In this document: in pieces, positions 41,087-50,435 of the stretch
Layout: each line of letters opens with the position of its first letter
Numbering within the stretch: position 1 is the first letter of the stretch
DNA from: Agriterribacter humi
Lineage (GTDB): Bacteria > Bacteroidota > Bacteroidia > Chitinophagales > Chitinophagaceae
Reading direction: 5' to 3'
NCBI RefSeq assembly: GCF_009192765.1
Contig: NZ_VOHQ01000011.1
Coordinates: forward strand, 159,444 to 223,443
Length of the DNA stretch: 64,000 nt
Position numbers and translations under genes: made by a program
Notes under the pieces: generated by a model
Database searches by the model: none
What the model was told of the DNA's origin: nothing
What the model saw: only the letters and a program-made list of their open reading frames with translations

Positions 41087-41335
41087 ATGACTGAAACTGC
41101 AAATACAAAATATCAAACTTTCTTCAGGAGACTCGCTGCGGCAATAATTGACGCCATAATCTTTTTGCCGGTTTTATATTTGAGTAATGAATTTTTTGGA
41201 CCCAATCCTGAAAAATCAATTGGATGGCAGGTTGTTCAAAACGGACTTTATTTTACCTACTCTATAATCGGACATGCCATATATGGCCAAACCGTTGGTA
41301 AGAGGCTGACATCAATTCATGTCTGGTTCCCCTAA
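41087..41335 (+). CDS. RDD-family membrane protein, short
   Basis: 82 residues with RDD family features: FFRRLAAAIIDAIIFLPVLY (the R and D residues at the first helix) and HAIYGQTVGKRLTSIHVWF. Family members continue for another 40-80 residues with a third helix; here the frame stops right after the GKRL motif, so the protein is either a minimal form or 3'-truncated. Its stop overlaps the end of the convergent gene (41332) by 4 bp. Confidence 0.7.
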   Translation: MTETANTKYQTFFRRLAAAIIDAIIFLPVLYLSNEFFGPNPEKSIGWQVVQNGLYFTYSIIGHAIYGQTVGKRLTSIHVWFP

Positions 41336-41901
41336 AAGCGGTAATCCTCAGCCAATTGCCTATCGTATACGAGCGTCATAGTATGCTCTCCGGAGCTTGA
41401 ACGCTCATTTACCTGGATAGAAATAGACTTTCCTCCATTGATCAACTTCCAAACCTCTGTTACCTTAAAATCTGCTGTCCCACCATTTTTATCGAAAGAT
41501 CTGACCGAATGAACTGTCATCGTTTGGCCATCATCTGACCACCTCGCAGAAGACTTCTCCCTTGCCATTCCGACATAGGTAGCTTTATTTTGTTTGCCGT
41601 CAAATACCAGTTTCTCCTGTCTCGTAACCAGTGCTCCGTCAGAAGACGAACTTGCTACGTCTACAGTCAGAAAATCTGCGTGTGTGGCTATTTTCATTGT
41701 TTTAGATCTCATACGATCTCCCCCGAAAATGCAAAGGGGAAACTTTCCACCCATTTTACTTTTCGATTCATTCAATTTCCATTCACCGGAAAAATTGACC
41801 TGACCCGGGACCATACACGATAGTGTAAAGCATCCAGCGGTTAACAGGAGCACCCATTGCTTACCTGAAAATGTTGTCATGAATTTTTGATAATAGCTCA
41901 T
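41332..41901 (-). CDS. Lipocalin-like exported lipoprotein
   Basis: 189 residues from ATG 41901 (another ATG at 41880, and an upstream ATG at 41964, are possible). A hydrophobic segment leads to a lipobox-like GCFTLSC. The mature part opens with NFSGEWKLNESKSKMGG, a pattern common to Bacteroidota lipocalin-like proteins, and continues as beta strands (KLVFDGKQNKATYVGMAREK, WSDDGQTMTVHSVRSF, KVTEVWKLINGGKSISIQVN). Function unknown. Divergent from the membrane regulator gene at 41983, with an 81-bp shared promoter region. Confidence 0.75.
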   Translation of the reverse strand: MSYYQKFMTTFSGKQWVLLLTAGCFTLSCMVPGQVNFSGEWKLNESKSKMGGKFPLCIFGGDRMRSKTMKIATHADFLTVDVASSSSDGALVTRQEKLVFDGKQNKATYVGMAREKSSARWSDDGQTMTVHSVRSFDKNGGTADFKVTEVWKLINGGKSISIQVNERSSSGEHTMTLVYDRQLAEDYRF

Positions 41902-41982
41902 AAATATTGTTTTAGCTTCGCATATCAAACATACGCACCCGTGTTGCCGATCCCTGTAAATCAATTGTAAAAAGAAATGTAA

Positions 41983-43035
41983 ATGCGTGTAAATTTTGCT
42001 TTTACCACCCTGCTGCTGGCTGTTTTTTTTGTCGCCACATCTTTCGAAAAAGATTCCGACCGAGATTTACGGGCGAAGCGGGTGAATCTCATTATCCGTC
42101 AGATGGGTCATCGGTTGCTGCAACAGGCAGGTGATTCCACCTCGCGTGTGTTGCCCGTTACCGAGATTAAAGAAGGCACGTTTCTGCTCAGGTTTGAAAA
42201 TGAATTCGTTTTTAACCACGACTCGCTCATGATGATGTCACAGGAACTGCTTCCCAAAACAGAGTTCCCTTCCGGATACACCGTTACTGTACATGATTGC
42301 CTGAAAGGCGAAATCGTATATGGGTTCCAGCTAAATAATACGTCTCCGGACCTCCTGGCTTGCAGCGGCAGAAGTCAGCCCCCAGGTTGCTACAGCATTG
42401 AATTTGCCTTCGCGAACTTTTATGACGACGTAGAACCAAAGAAAGCTGCCGTTGACCAGATGGCTGCATCAGATAGTGTTGCTCCTCAGGAGGTCAATTC
42501 AAAACATGAAAAATTCAAATCAGCTAAAGTTGATCCCCGGGAAGTCAAACCAAAACTTGACGAATTCAAAACGACAACCTCCGGCTATCCATTAATCAAT
42601 GTGGTTTATATCGGCATACTGCTGTTGTTGGGTGTTACCTTGTTGATTTGGCGCTTTGGGAAAATTTTAAAACCGGTGCCCGGGCAAAATCAAAAACACG
42701 CTGTAATAAAAGAATCCGTTCCGGAATTGCCTGCGCTTGGAAAATTTTTATTTAATGGGAAGGAGCAGCGCTTGCTTTTGGGAAGTGAGGTGATTAATCT
42801 CACCGACAAAGAATGCAAGGTTCTGGAATTGCTACACAAAAATTTCGGTGAACTGATCCCCCGCGAAACACTGATGCAGGAAGTCTGGATCAACGAAGGA
42901 GTCATCACCGGTCGCAGCCTGGACATGTTTGTGTCGAAACTCCGAAAGAAATTAAGCCGTGATCCTGAACTGAGCATAACGAATATTCACGGGAGAGGGT
43001 ATAAGCTGGAAATACCTGAAAGACAGATTATTTAA
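41983..43035 (+). CDS. Membrane-anchored winged-helix (OmpR-type) one-component regulator
   Basis: 350 residues. N-terminal signal-anchor (FAFTTLLLAVFFVATSF), a periplasmic sensor of about 175 residues with a Cys pair (LLACSGRSQPPGCYSIEFAF), a membrane segment (about 204-224, INVVYIGILLLLGVTLLIWR), a linker, and a cytoplasmic OmpR/PhoB-type winged helix (about 250-345: LTDKECKVLELLHKNFGELI, RETLMQEVWINEGVITGRSL, GRGYKLEI). It has no receiver or kinase domain, so it would sense in the periplasm and bind DNA directly, like ToxR but with the DNA-binding domain at the C-terminus. Targets may be the neighbouring secreted-protein genes. Confidence 0.85.
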   Translation: MRVNFAFTTLLLAVFFVATSFEKDSDRDLRAKRVNLIIRQMGHRLLQQAGDSTSRVLPVTEIKEGTFLLRFENEFVFNHDSLMMMSQELLPKTEFPSGYTVTVHDCLKGEIVYGFQLNNTSPDLLACSGRSQPPGCYSIEFAFANFYDDVEPKKAAVDQMAASDSVAPQEVNSKHEKFKSAKVDPREVKPKLDEFKTTTSGYPLINVVYIGILLLLGVTLLIWRFGKILKPVPGQNQKHAVIKESVPELPALGKFLFNGKEQRLLLGSEVINLTDKECKVLELLHKNFGELIPRETLMQEVWINEGVITGRSLDMFVSKLRKKLSRDPELSITNIHGRGYKLEIPERQII

Positions 43036-43748
43036 CATCCAATGCCGTCCGGCAGGATCTGCGATTAAACTCATAAAGTCTGCATCGAGAATAGTCTCCG
43101 CAGCGGAAATATAGGGATTTTATGAAAAACAAATGTAATTATGAGTGTCAAACTGATGACTATAAATATTTATAATTCACCCAATAGTCTTAAGTCCGCT
43201 AAAAAGCGATTCGAGTTTGTACCAAGGGGGCACGAAAGGATACAAAATTAAATTTTTCATTTTTCTTTATAAAAGCTGATTTTTTAAAAACAGCAATTTC
43301 TTACACCGAACCGCAATCTGTAATTGAAAAACCAATGTAGCTGCTTTAAATAATTTTTTAGAATTAGTCGGTTAAGTCGTTAAAATGTTTATTCATCGTG
43401 ATTTTGTTTGAACAATTTTTTCTATCAGCTTTGCCTCTGCCATAAATTGTTAATTTATCTATCACCTTCTTCTATAACACTTAAAAACTGAATTTAGGTA
43501 GCCTGTTGAAACAGACGCCAGCAAAGAAGTTCCGGCTGCTGAAGTCACAGTAAATCAAAAGCTACATCAGGGAACCCACCGGAAAACGGGAGGTATTCCC
43601 TGCCAGCCGGCAGGCTGGGTTTTCCGGCGGCTTTTGGTTACTTTTTCCGCAAAAAGTAACGAAGAAAAAATTGTCTGATAGCAACAATCAATTCCCAGTT
43701 AGCTTAGCAAAGCCTATATCTATGATTCCGACCTATGCGCCTAATCCT
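43036..43748. other. Intergenic region with palindromes
   Basis: No gene supported in 713 bp. Two structured spots: 43575-43632 (outer CCGGAAAAC/GTTTTCCGG around an inner CCTGCC-AGCC-GGCAGG hairpin) and 43637-43660 (GTTACTTTTT-CCGC-AAAAAGTAAC, perfect 10-bp stem). Both look like repetitive palindromes rather than ordinary terminators. Confidence 0.6.
43637..43660. repeat. Perfect 10-bp hairpin, REP-like
   Basis: GTTACTTTTT and AAAAAGTAAC with a CCGC loop. Next to a second palindrome at 43575-43632. It could serve as a bidirectional terminator for the VanZ gene. Confidence 0.5.
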
Positions 43749-44216
43749 TTAATTATATTTAGATTTCATCGAACGCGTCAGTTTTGTGAGCATAGTAAAC
43801 GTCCAATAGCCAACCATAACGCCAAGTCCATTCAGTATCACGTCATCAATATCAAATATGCCTACCCGTAACACCGCTTGCATTCCCTCGATGGCAAAAC
43901 CCGCGGAAACTGCGGGAGCGAGAGATTTTTTCCATGTCATGCTCCGCCAGGCAAAAGGAACAAGAAACCCTATTGGCACAAGCAAAACAACGTTTCCCAC
44001 AAGATTAACACCAGCAATAAGTAACCCCTTTTCACCGAGCATGTACGGCAAAATGGTCTTGAACGGCAATAAGTTGGCCGGGCCTTCGTGCGGCCCTCCA
44101 AAATTAAGTCTCAATGAGCCTATCCTGATAAGGGGCATGTCCTTAAACACCATTACCCTGATCAGGATCGCGCTATAGGCGATGAGCATAAATATTGATA
44201 TTAAACGCTTCTTCAT
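43749..44216 (-). CDS. VanZ-family membrane protein
   Basis: 155 residues from ATG 44216 (MKKRLISIFMLIAYSAILIR); the frame stays open upstream but has no homology there. About four membrane segments: IFMLIAYSAILIRVMVF, LLIAGVNLVGNVVLLVPIGF, LAPAVSAGFAIEGMQAVL, DDVILNGLGVMVGYWTF. The pattern NLLPFKTI, NLVGNVVLLVPIGFLVPF and E-x-x-Q followed by FDIDDVILNGLG is that of VanZ. The family is linked to low-level teicoplanin resistance in the enterococcal prototype, but most members have unknown roles. It lies 16 bp behind a D-Ala-D-Ala carboxypeptidase gene, fitting a cell-wall role. Confidence 0.88.
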   Translation of the reverse strand: MKKRLISIFMLIAYSAILIRVMVFKDMPLIRIGSLRLNFGGPHEGPANLLPFKTILPYMLGEKGLLIAGVNLVGNVVLLVPIGFLVPFAWRSMTWKKSLAPAVSAGFAIEGMQAVLRVGIFDIDDVILNGLGVMVGYWTFTMLTKLTRSMKSKYN

Positions 44217-44232
44217 TGTTTTTGCTTTTAAG

Positions 44233-45204
44233 TTATTTCTTTGGCGGTGAACTCGTCCCCGTCTTTGGCGGATGCGCAACAATATTACCTGTTGATTGGC
44301 CGCCAGCCAAACCAAAACATTGCTTCGCCGATGCAAGCAGATCTCTACTGTCGCTGTAGAGGCGGCTATGGTTTGTGTCGCCCATAATAACCCCAACGAT
44401 TGTTCCTTTTTGTCCGCCTTTGGAAACATATCGTGCGGCAAATAAAAGGCAGCTACCCGCATCATGAGTGGTGCCCGTTTTGATACCAATGATACCATCG
44501 GTGCCAAGCAGAAGGTTTGTGTTTTTAATGACGCCTGCTACCGGTATCTGGGCCTGCTGCCGGGCAACAATCCTGGCAATCACCGGGTTTTTGAGCGCGG
44601 CGATGCCTATCGTAACAAGTTCCGATGGCGTGCTGACCGTAGCTGAACTAAAGCCGCTCGCATCGGCAACAACTGTTCTACTAAGGCCTAAACGTTTCAG
44701 CATGTCCTGGGCGTACAACACATATGCATCTATTGAACCAAATATCCTTTCAACCAATATATCAGCCATATTGTTATCTGAAGCAATCAACATCCTTTGC
44801 ATAGCTTCATACTGCGTAAGTTTCATGCCTATGCGTATTGGCAGAACCGAACCACCTTCCGAGATATAAGCATTAAGGCTTGCAATATCATTTCTGGTTA
44901 TGGTGTATGTTTGCCCTTCCTGTCCGCGTTTGAAAGGCTTTTTTTCCATAATAGCCAATGCGGTGATCACTTTTGCCATACTGGCTGTTGGACGAGCCTT
45001 CTCATTGCCGGACGAACGTGCAAGAATTCCATTTTCAACGCTGCCGATCGCAGCCTGCCCCACCGCTGGCCAGGCAAGCTGCACATCTTGTTTTGGATGT
45101 TTTAGCGAAGGCTCATTTTGATATTTAGAAAAAAAGCTGTGCGCTAAAAATCCAATAAATATCAATGCTACTAAAAGGCGTGGTGTAATTTTTTTTATGC
45201 TCAT
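44233..45204 (-). CDS. D-alanyl-D-alanine carboxypeptidase (penicillin-binding protein, S11-like)
   Basis: 323 residues from ATG 45204, with an N-terminal membrane anchor (LLVALIFIGFLAHSFF); an ATG at 45300 would add 32 residues. The three penicillin-binding motifs are present: S75-M-A-K78 (TASMAKV), S142-D-N144 (ASDNNMA) and K242-T-G244 (GIKTGTT). The family trims the terminal D-Ala of peptidoglycan stem peptides in the periplasm. It forms a probable two-gene unit with VanZ downstream. The C-terminal tail is Pro/Lys/Thr-rich rather than the usual amphipathic anchor. Confidence 0.92.
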   Translation of the reverse strand: MSIKKITPRLLVALIFIGFLAHSFFSKYQNEPSLKHPKQDVQLAWPAVGQAAIGSVENGILARSSGNEKARPTASMAKVITALAIMEKKPFKRGQEGQTYTITRNDIASLNAYISEGGSVLPIRIGMKLTQYEAMQRMLIASDNNMADILVERIFGSIDAYVLYAQDMLKRLGLSRTVVADASGFSSATVSTPSELVTIGIAALKNPVIARIVARQQAQIPVAGVIKNTNLLLGTDGIIGIKTGTTHDAGSCLLFAARYVSKGGQKGTIVGVIMGDTNHSRLYSDSRDLLASAKQCFGLAGGQSTGNIVAHPPKTGTSSPPKK

Positions 45205-45335
45205 CAGCTTTTTCGTATAAGTATTTTCATCAAATGCGCCTGACAAAACCATAAAATTCTTATCGGGTTTACAGTTCCCCGGCCAGGTGTAATGTTTCAT
45301 ATTCTATCCTGGTGTGTAAAGAATAGTTGAATAGC

Positions 45336-47780
45336 TCATTCAGAGCGAAGGCTTTTCAACGGATTTGCAATTGCCGCTTTTATTGCCTGGAAACTGATCG
45401 TTGCAAGTGCAATAAATATTGCAGCAAGTCCGCCTGCAGCAAATAACCACCAACTGATGCTGATGCGATAAACATAATCCTGCAACCATTGGTGCATGTA
45501 ATACCATGCAATGGGTGTAGCAATGGCGAAGGCAATGGCAATGAGCATGATAAATTCTTTTGAAAATAAATAAACGATACTGCCTGCAGTAGCGCCAAGC
45601 ACTTTGCGTATGCCCACTTCTTTTACGCGCCGCACTGCCATAAAGGATGCAAGGCCGTACAAGCCAAGGCAGCTAAGGAATATGGCTATTGCTGCAAAAA
45701 TTTTATACAATTGCGACAACTGGTTTTCCTGTTTGTAAAAACTTTCAATTTTGTTATCAAGAAACCTGTATTCATACACAAAATTGGGAAATGTTTGCTC
45801 CCATATTGCTTTAACAGATTGCAGTGTACCCGAAATGTTTTTTGTTTCAAGCTTAATTCCTGCCTGGCTGTACATCGTAACGTTTTGCGTAACCAGCAAG
45901 GGTGCCAGATCATTACGAAAAGATCTGTTATTGAAATCTTTCAATACGCCAACAACCGGGCATTTTATCCTATCCTCCCATATACTTATTTCTTTATTCA
46001 ATATTTCATCCGGGTTTTGTATTCCCAGGCTTTTCATCATTGACTCATTCACTAAAAATTCTCTTGTCATTTTGGAAGGTTGCAGATTTCTTCCGGCTAC
46101 CAGTTGTAATTTATAAGCCGGTACATATCCATCATCGGCGAATTTGGTAATGGCTTTAAAATCTGCTTCTTTTATTGCATGGTCAAATTTGAATGTGCTC
46201 CATATGTCATTACCCGCTTCAATTGGGGTGTTGGAGCTGAAGCTAACTGCCTGCACACCATTAACCTGCAGCAACTGTTGCTTTAAATAGTCCAGCCTGC
46301 TGATGCGAAGACTATCTGAACGGAAAGGAACATTTACAACTGCATCTTTATCGAAGCCTAAGGGCTGATCCATGAAATAATTCATCTGTTGTACAATGAT
46401 TAATGTTCCGATGATGAGCGCTTGTGCAATGATGAACTGAAACACAACCAATCCTCTTCTTAATGAAAGTCCTTTTGATGTGCTTGCTGTGCGTTTGCTC
46501 TTTAATGCATTAACAGGATTGAAACGTGATAAAACAATAGAAGGATAAAAGCCGGCCAGTGCGGTTACAACAATGGTTATCACCAAAAGAAATAAAATAA
46601 TTGCCGGGTTACTGAGTATGTTGAATGAGAGTGAAAGTTCTAACAATTGATTTACATAAGACAATGCAAGAATGGTGATAGCTACTGCAAGCAGTACAGC
46701 ACCTGTAACAATTAAAAAAGCTTCAATAATGAATTGAATCTGCAATTGAGTTTTATTACCGCCTAACACTTTTCTTACGCCAACCTCTTTTGCACGGGTA
46801 ACAGCTTGCGCTGTGGAAAGATTGATAAAGTTTACGCAGGCAATTAACAGGATGAAAGCTGCAATCAGCCACAATACGTTGAGCAGTTCATGACCGATTG
46901 TTTTGTTGCTGTAATTACCTGCCTGTGTGTCGTAATGCACCTCAGTTAAAGGTTGTATAACGTAGTTATCCCTATTGTCGGGCGATTTAACCTTTCCTGC
47001 ATAGGCGCTTAATTGTTGATTAAAATTGTCAACGTCAATATTTGACGGCAGCAGAATATAACAACCAAAATCAGCATTCGTTCTATCCTCCCATCCGGCG
47101 GATTCTGCTAAAAACCCTGTAATGCCTGTTCCAAAGGCCACCACAACTTTTAGCTGGAAGTCTGTATTTGCAGGTATTGGCGCCAGAATGCCTGACACTT
47201 TTAATTTATCGGTGCCATGCTCGAATATATGTCCGCCTACTTCTATGTTGATGGTTTTGCCCATTGCAGTTTTCCAGTCACCAAAATACTTTTCTGCAAT
47301 CTCTTTTGTAAGCAATACGTTGTTCGGATCTTTTAGTGAGGCATACGAACCTGCGAGCAAAGGGAAATCAAACATGTTAAAGAATGAAGGCGTTGTAAAA
47401 AATACACCCCTGTCTTCTTTAAATGTATTTACGGTTGTTCCATTGTCGTTTGGTATCAGCAATTGATCATTGTGGCTTTCCCAAACTGCAGCTACCTGTT
47501 CTAAATGGGGGAATGCTGTTTTCAAGCCCAGGGGCAATGGAAAAGGAATGTCTTTCCCATAAGCAATAGTTGCTGCATCTGCATGATGATATTCGGTTAA
47601 CACACGATAGATGCGATCTTTCCCTGAGTGAAAATTATCGAAACTTGTTTGAAATCGTATAATGATAAAGATGATCATACAAACGGCTACGCCAATAGCC
47701 AGTCCAATAATGTTAATAGCAGCATGACTTTTATTGCGTACCAGGTTGCGCCATGCTATTTTAAAATAATTTTTAAACAT
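45336..47780 (-). CDS. MacB/FtsX-type ABC transporter permease
   Basis: 814 residues from ATG 47780 (MFKNYFKIAWRNLVRNKSHA). Two copies of the MacB periplasmic core plus FtsX unit: segments near residue 12-40 (INIIGLAIGVAVCMIIFIII), 280-420 (LWLIAAFILLIACVNFINLS, AREVGVRKVLGG-like AKEVGVRKVLGG), and again 670-800 (FAAIAIFLSCLGLYGLASFM, VKEVGIRKVLGATAGSIVYL). No ATPase gene is adjacent, which is usual for these orphan Bacteroidota permeases. It is divergent from the LytS-type kinase gene, so the two-component pair may control it (inference). Confidence 0.92.
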   Translation of the reverse strand: MFKNYFKIAWRNLVRNKSHAAINIIGLAIGVAVCMIIFIIIRFQTSFDNFHSGKDRIYRVLTEYHHADAATIAYGKDIPFPLPLGLKTAFPHLEQVAAVWESHNDQLLIPNDNGTTVNTFKEDRGVFFTTPSFFNMFDFPLLAGSYASLKDPNNVLLTKEIAEKYFGDWKTAMGKTINIEVGGHIFEHGTDKLKVSGILAPIPANTDFQLKVVVAFGTGITGFLAESAGWEDRTNADFGCYILLPSNIDVDNFNQQLSAYAGKVKSPDNRDNYVIQPLTEVHYDTQAGNYSNKTIGHELLNVLWLIAAFILLIACVNFINLSTAQAVTRAKEVGVRKVLGGNKTQLQIQFIIEAFLIVTGAVLLAVAITILALSYVNQLLELSLSFNILSNPAIILFLLVITIVVTALAGFYPSIVLSRFNPVNALKSKRTASTSKGLSLRRGLVVFQFIIAQALIIGTLIIVQQMNYFMDQPLGFDKDAVVNVPFRSDSLRISRLDYLKQQLLQVNGVQAVSFSSNTPIEAGNDIWSTFKFDHAIKEADFKAITKFADDGYVPAYKLQLVAGRNLQPSKMTREFLVNESMMKSLGIQNPDEILNKEISIWEDRIKCPVVGVLKDFNNRSFRNDLAPLLVTQNVTMYSQAGIKLETKNISGTLQSVKAIWEQTFPNFVYEYRFLDNKIESFYKQENQLSQLYKIFAAIAIFLSCLGLYGLASFMAVRRVKEVGIRKVLGATAGSIVYLFSKEFIMLIAIAFAIATPIAWYYMHQWLQDYVYRISISWWLFAAGGLAAIFIALATISFQAIKAAIANPLKSLRSE

Positions 47781-48068
47781 ACAACTGCCTTTTATCAATT
47801 GAGACATCGCAAAAGAATCATATTATTTTTATCTCACGAAACGCAATAGACGAGCGCTCATCAATCACCGAGGGAGATGGCTCTTTGCCCGATTAAGGCA
47901 TTTTTGTACCGGTTAAAATCTTAAAACAACCGTTAACAGATGATGAATGGCTGTTTGTCGGTAAAAACCGGCTCAATGGCGGTTAAGTTTGCAGGTAATG
48001 AATTGATACGTGATATTGTAACCGTTTTGTAACATCGGAGACAAATATTGTAAATTACTTTTGTGAAA

Positions 48069-49163
48069 ATGACGCTCCAACCATTAAAAAGTAAGATGAT
48101 AACCATTTTGGCCCACATATTGGTGTGGGTGGTTTTCGGTATTGCCATATTTTTCTATCATCCTCTTTTCTCAGGTATTGACATACCCTACGAGGCCTGG
48201 ATAACGCAGGCCGTCACGCTAGTCCTGCTCGTGACGGGTTTTTATGTCAATGTATTCGTCCTGGTTCCCAAATTCTTGCTGAACAATCACTTTGGTTACT
48301 ATTTTGTGATGATCATTGCCCTCATAGCGGCAATTGTGTTCATTAACAAGGGCGTAGAAAATGTGCTTTATCACTCCCATGTTTTTCCTCAGAACAGGCG
48401 GGGAGAAACGACTGAATTGATAAAAGCTGCTCCGGTTTTTAAGCCCGGCATGCGCAGGCCTATAGATAGGCCCACTATTATTATCAGTGCGCTGGTGCTT
48501 GGTATCGGCACGAGTATTACGGCGATACAAAAATGGCAAAAGGACAAACAGAAACGCGAAGAGCTGGAAAAAGATAAGGTTGCTTCCGAGCTGTCATTCC
48601 TTAAGGCGCAGATAAACCCGCACTTCTTTTTTAATACCCTGAATAATATTTACGCGCTCACGCAGGTAAATGCGGATGAGGCTGGTAAGGCTGTTTACGA
48701 GCTTTCGCGCATGATGCGGTACCTGCTTTATGAAACACAGCAGGGGCAAACCATGCTTAGCCGGGAAATAGCCTTTATGAAGGATTATATCAGCCTGATG
48801 CAATTGCGGCTAACCGATGCGGTGAAGGTAAGCATCAATACGCCCCACCACTTACTGGATATGCCTATGGCGTCAATGATGCTATTGCCTTTTGTGGAAA
48901 ATGCCTTTAAGCACGGCGTGAGTGCGACACAGCAAAGCCATATCAATATCGTGGTATTGCAACGCAGCGGCGTGCTTGATATTACCGTAAAAAATTCCGT
49001 AATGAAGGATAATAGTGTTAGCTTAGATACCAATAGCGGCATAGGCTTAATGAATACCCGCCGGAGGCTGGACCTGCTTTACCCGGGTAAATATACACTG
49101 GATATCTGCGAGAGTAATAGCATTAATGAGTACACTGTTCACTTAATTCTTGATCTGAAATGA
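48069..49163 (+). CDS. LytS-family sensor histidine kinase
   Basis: 364 residues from ATG 48069; an in-frame GTG lies at 48063. Four membrane segments in the first 160 residues (MITILAHILVWVVFGIAIFF, AVTLVLLVTGFYVNVFVLVP, YYFVMIIALIAAIVFI, IIISALVLGIGTSITAIQ). The cytoplasmic His_kinase (PF06580-type) domain has the phospho-acceptor region SFLKAQINPHFFFNTLNNIY and the ATP-binding parts LLPFVENAFKHG and GIGLMNTRRRLDLLYPGKYT. Its stop overlaps the response regulator start (ATGA), so the two form a pair. Confidence 0.93.
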   Translation: MTLQPLKSKMITILAHILVWVVFGIAIFFYHPLFSGIDIPYEAWITQAVTLVLLVTGFYVNVFVLVPKFLLNNHFGYYFVMIIALIAAIVFINKGVENVLYHSHVFPQNRRGETTELIKAAPVFKPGMRRPIDRPTIIISALVLGIGTSITAIQKWQKDKQKREELEKDKVASELSFLKAQINPHFFFNTLNNIYALTQVNADEAGKAVYELSRMMRYLLYETQQGQTMLSREIAFMKDYISLMQLRLTDAVKVSINTPHHLLDMPMASMMLLPFVENAFKHGVSATQQSHINIVVLQRSGVLDITVKNSVMKDNSVSLDTNSGIGLMNTRRRLDLLYPGKYTLDICESNSINEYTVHLILDLK

Positions 49164-49900
49164 TATTAAATTGCATCGCGGTTGATGATGAACCCCTGGC
49201 GCTGGGCCTGGTAAGTAAATTCATTGAACAAACACCATTTTTAAACCTGGCGGGGAAATACGCGGGCGCTGTGGATGCACTAAAAGCCATTCACACGCAG
49301 GAGATAGACCTGATATTCCTCGACATACAAATGCACGACCTGAACGGCATAGCGCTGGCCCGCGTACTGGACAACGGGGCCGGTAAGCCCCGCATAATAT
49401 TTACTACCGCCTACAACCAGTTCGCGCTTGAGGGCTATAAGGTTGATGCTTTGGATTACCTGCTAAAGCCGTTTAATTATGAAGAGTTCCTCCGTGCGGC
49501 CCAAAAAGCTTTGCATTACGCCGGATTATTAAATAAGCCTGCCACACAGCCCCTGGTAAATGAAACTGAACACGCAGATAACAATTATCTTTTTCTGAAA
49601 GTGGAATATCAACTGGTACGTATCGCCCTGGATGATATCCTGTATATTGAAGGGTTGAAGGATTATGTCAAGGTCGAATTGAAGAACGCTCCAAAAGCCA
49701 TTCTGTCACTTACAAGTCTGAAGGCGCTGGAAGAAAAATTACCCCCGAAACGTTTCATGCGCATACATCGTTCGTTTATCGTGTCGCTCGATAAGATCAC
49801 ATCCATGACTAAGAACTCGACCCATATCGGCAACACACGAATCACCATTGGAGACCAATACAGAGATGCTTTCGCACAGTTTTTTGCGAAATGGATTTGA
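49160..49900 (+). CDS. LytTR-family response regulator
   Basis: 246 residues: receiver domain (1-118) with the acidic pocket VDDE, phosphorylated Asp in LIFLDIQMHDLNG, T/Y switch residues (TTAYNQFALEGYKVDALDYL) and K in LLKPF; then a LytTR DNA-binding domain (about 140-240: VRIALDDILYIEGLKDYVKV, KRFMRIHRSFIVSLDKITSM, TRITIGDQYRDAF). Partner of the kinase encoded immediately upstream. The divergent ABC permease is a plausible target. Confidence 0.94.
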   Translation: MILNCIAVDDEPLALGLVSKFIEQTPFLNLAGKYAGAVDALKAIHTQEIDLIFLDIQMHDLNGIALARVLDNGAGKPRIIFTTAYNQFALEGYKVDALDYLLKPFNYEEFLRAAQKALHYAGLLNKPATQPLVNETEHADNNYLFLKVEYQLVRIALDDILYIEGLKDYVKVELKNAPKAILSLTSLKALEEKLPPKRFMRIHRSFIVSLDKITSMTKNSTHIGNTRITIGDQYRDAFAQFFAKWI

Positions 49901-50247
49901 ATTTTAAAAGCTGGCTATCTCTTTTTGTACCGTGTACTGCCAACGCTGATCTGTTTATCTATGATGGCATTGGTCGCCAGATATTGCGGCAACAGGGCAT
50001 AATGTGATCCGTACGGGAATTCTTAGCTGCAAGAGTTGTTTATTTTATAAATGTTGTACAAGGCACAAACGTATGTACAATGGCCGCTTTGTAAATTAAA
50101 TTGCCCCGGGTATATAATAGCAACATTGCAATGTGCTTGCTAATATCTGAACGATAGAATACAGTTCTTCAACGTGAGCTTTGTGTTTTGTTTTTTGGCC
50201 TGATTTTTTATTTACAATAGTCATTATTAAAATACTAAATCATTTTT
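49901..50247. other. Intergenic region
   Basis: 347 bp with no supported gene or strong structure; presumably the promoter region for the stress cluster that follows. Confidence 0.5.
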
Positions 50248-50403
50248 ATGGGAAATTTATTGTACATCATTGCTGTTATACTGGTTATCGGCTGGGCGAT
50301 AGGGTTTTTAGGATATGCTGCAGGCGGCATCATCCATATTTTATTGGTAATTGCCGTAATCCTGGTTTTATTAAAAATCATTGGTGGCCGTTCCAGTGTA
50401 TAA
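50248..50403 (+). CDS. Small lmo0937-family membrane protein
   Basis: 51 residues, nearly all hydrophobic with two membrane segments: MGNLLYIIAVILVIGWAIGF and IIHILLVIAVILVLLKIIGG. This is the lmo0937/DUF5670-type pattern. Such genes often neighbour DUF4142 and other stress genes, as here (32 bp before the DUF4142 gene). Confidence 0.85.
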   Translation: MGNLLYIIAVILVIGWAIGFLGYAAGGIIHILLVIAVILVLLKIIGGRSSV

Positions 50404-50435
50404 AGACATCATTTTTAATGTAAACTAAAAATAAC

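Noticed and set aside
49901..50000. Short hydrophobic frame after the LytTR gene (ends in ARYCGNRA)
   Set aside because: Only 33 codons, no start codon and no family resemblance.
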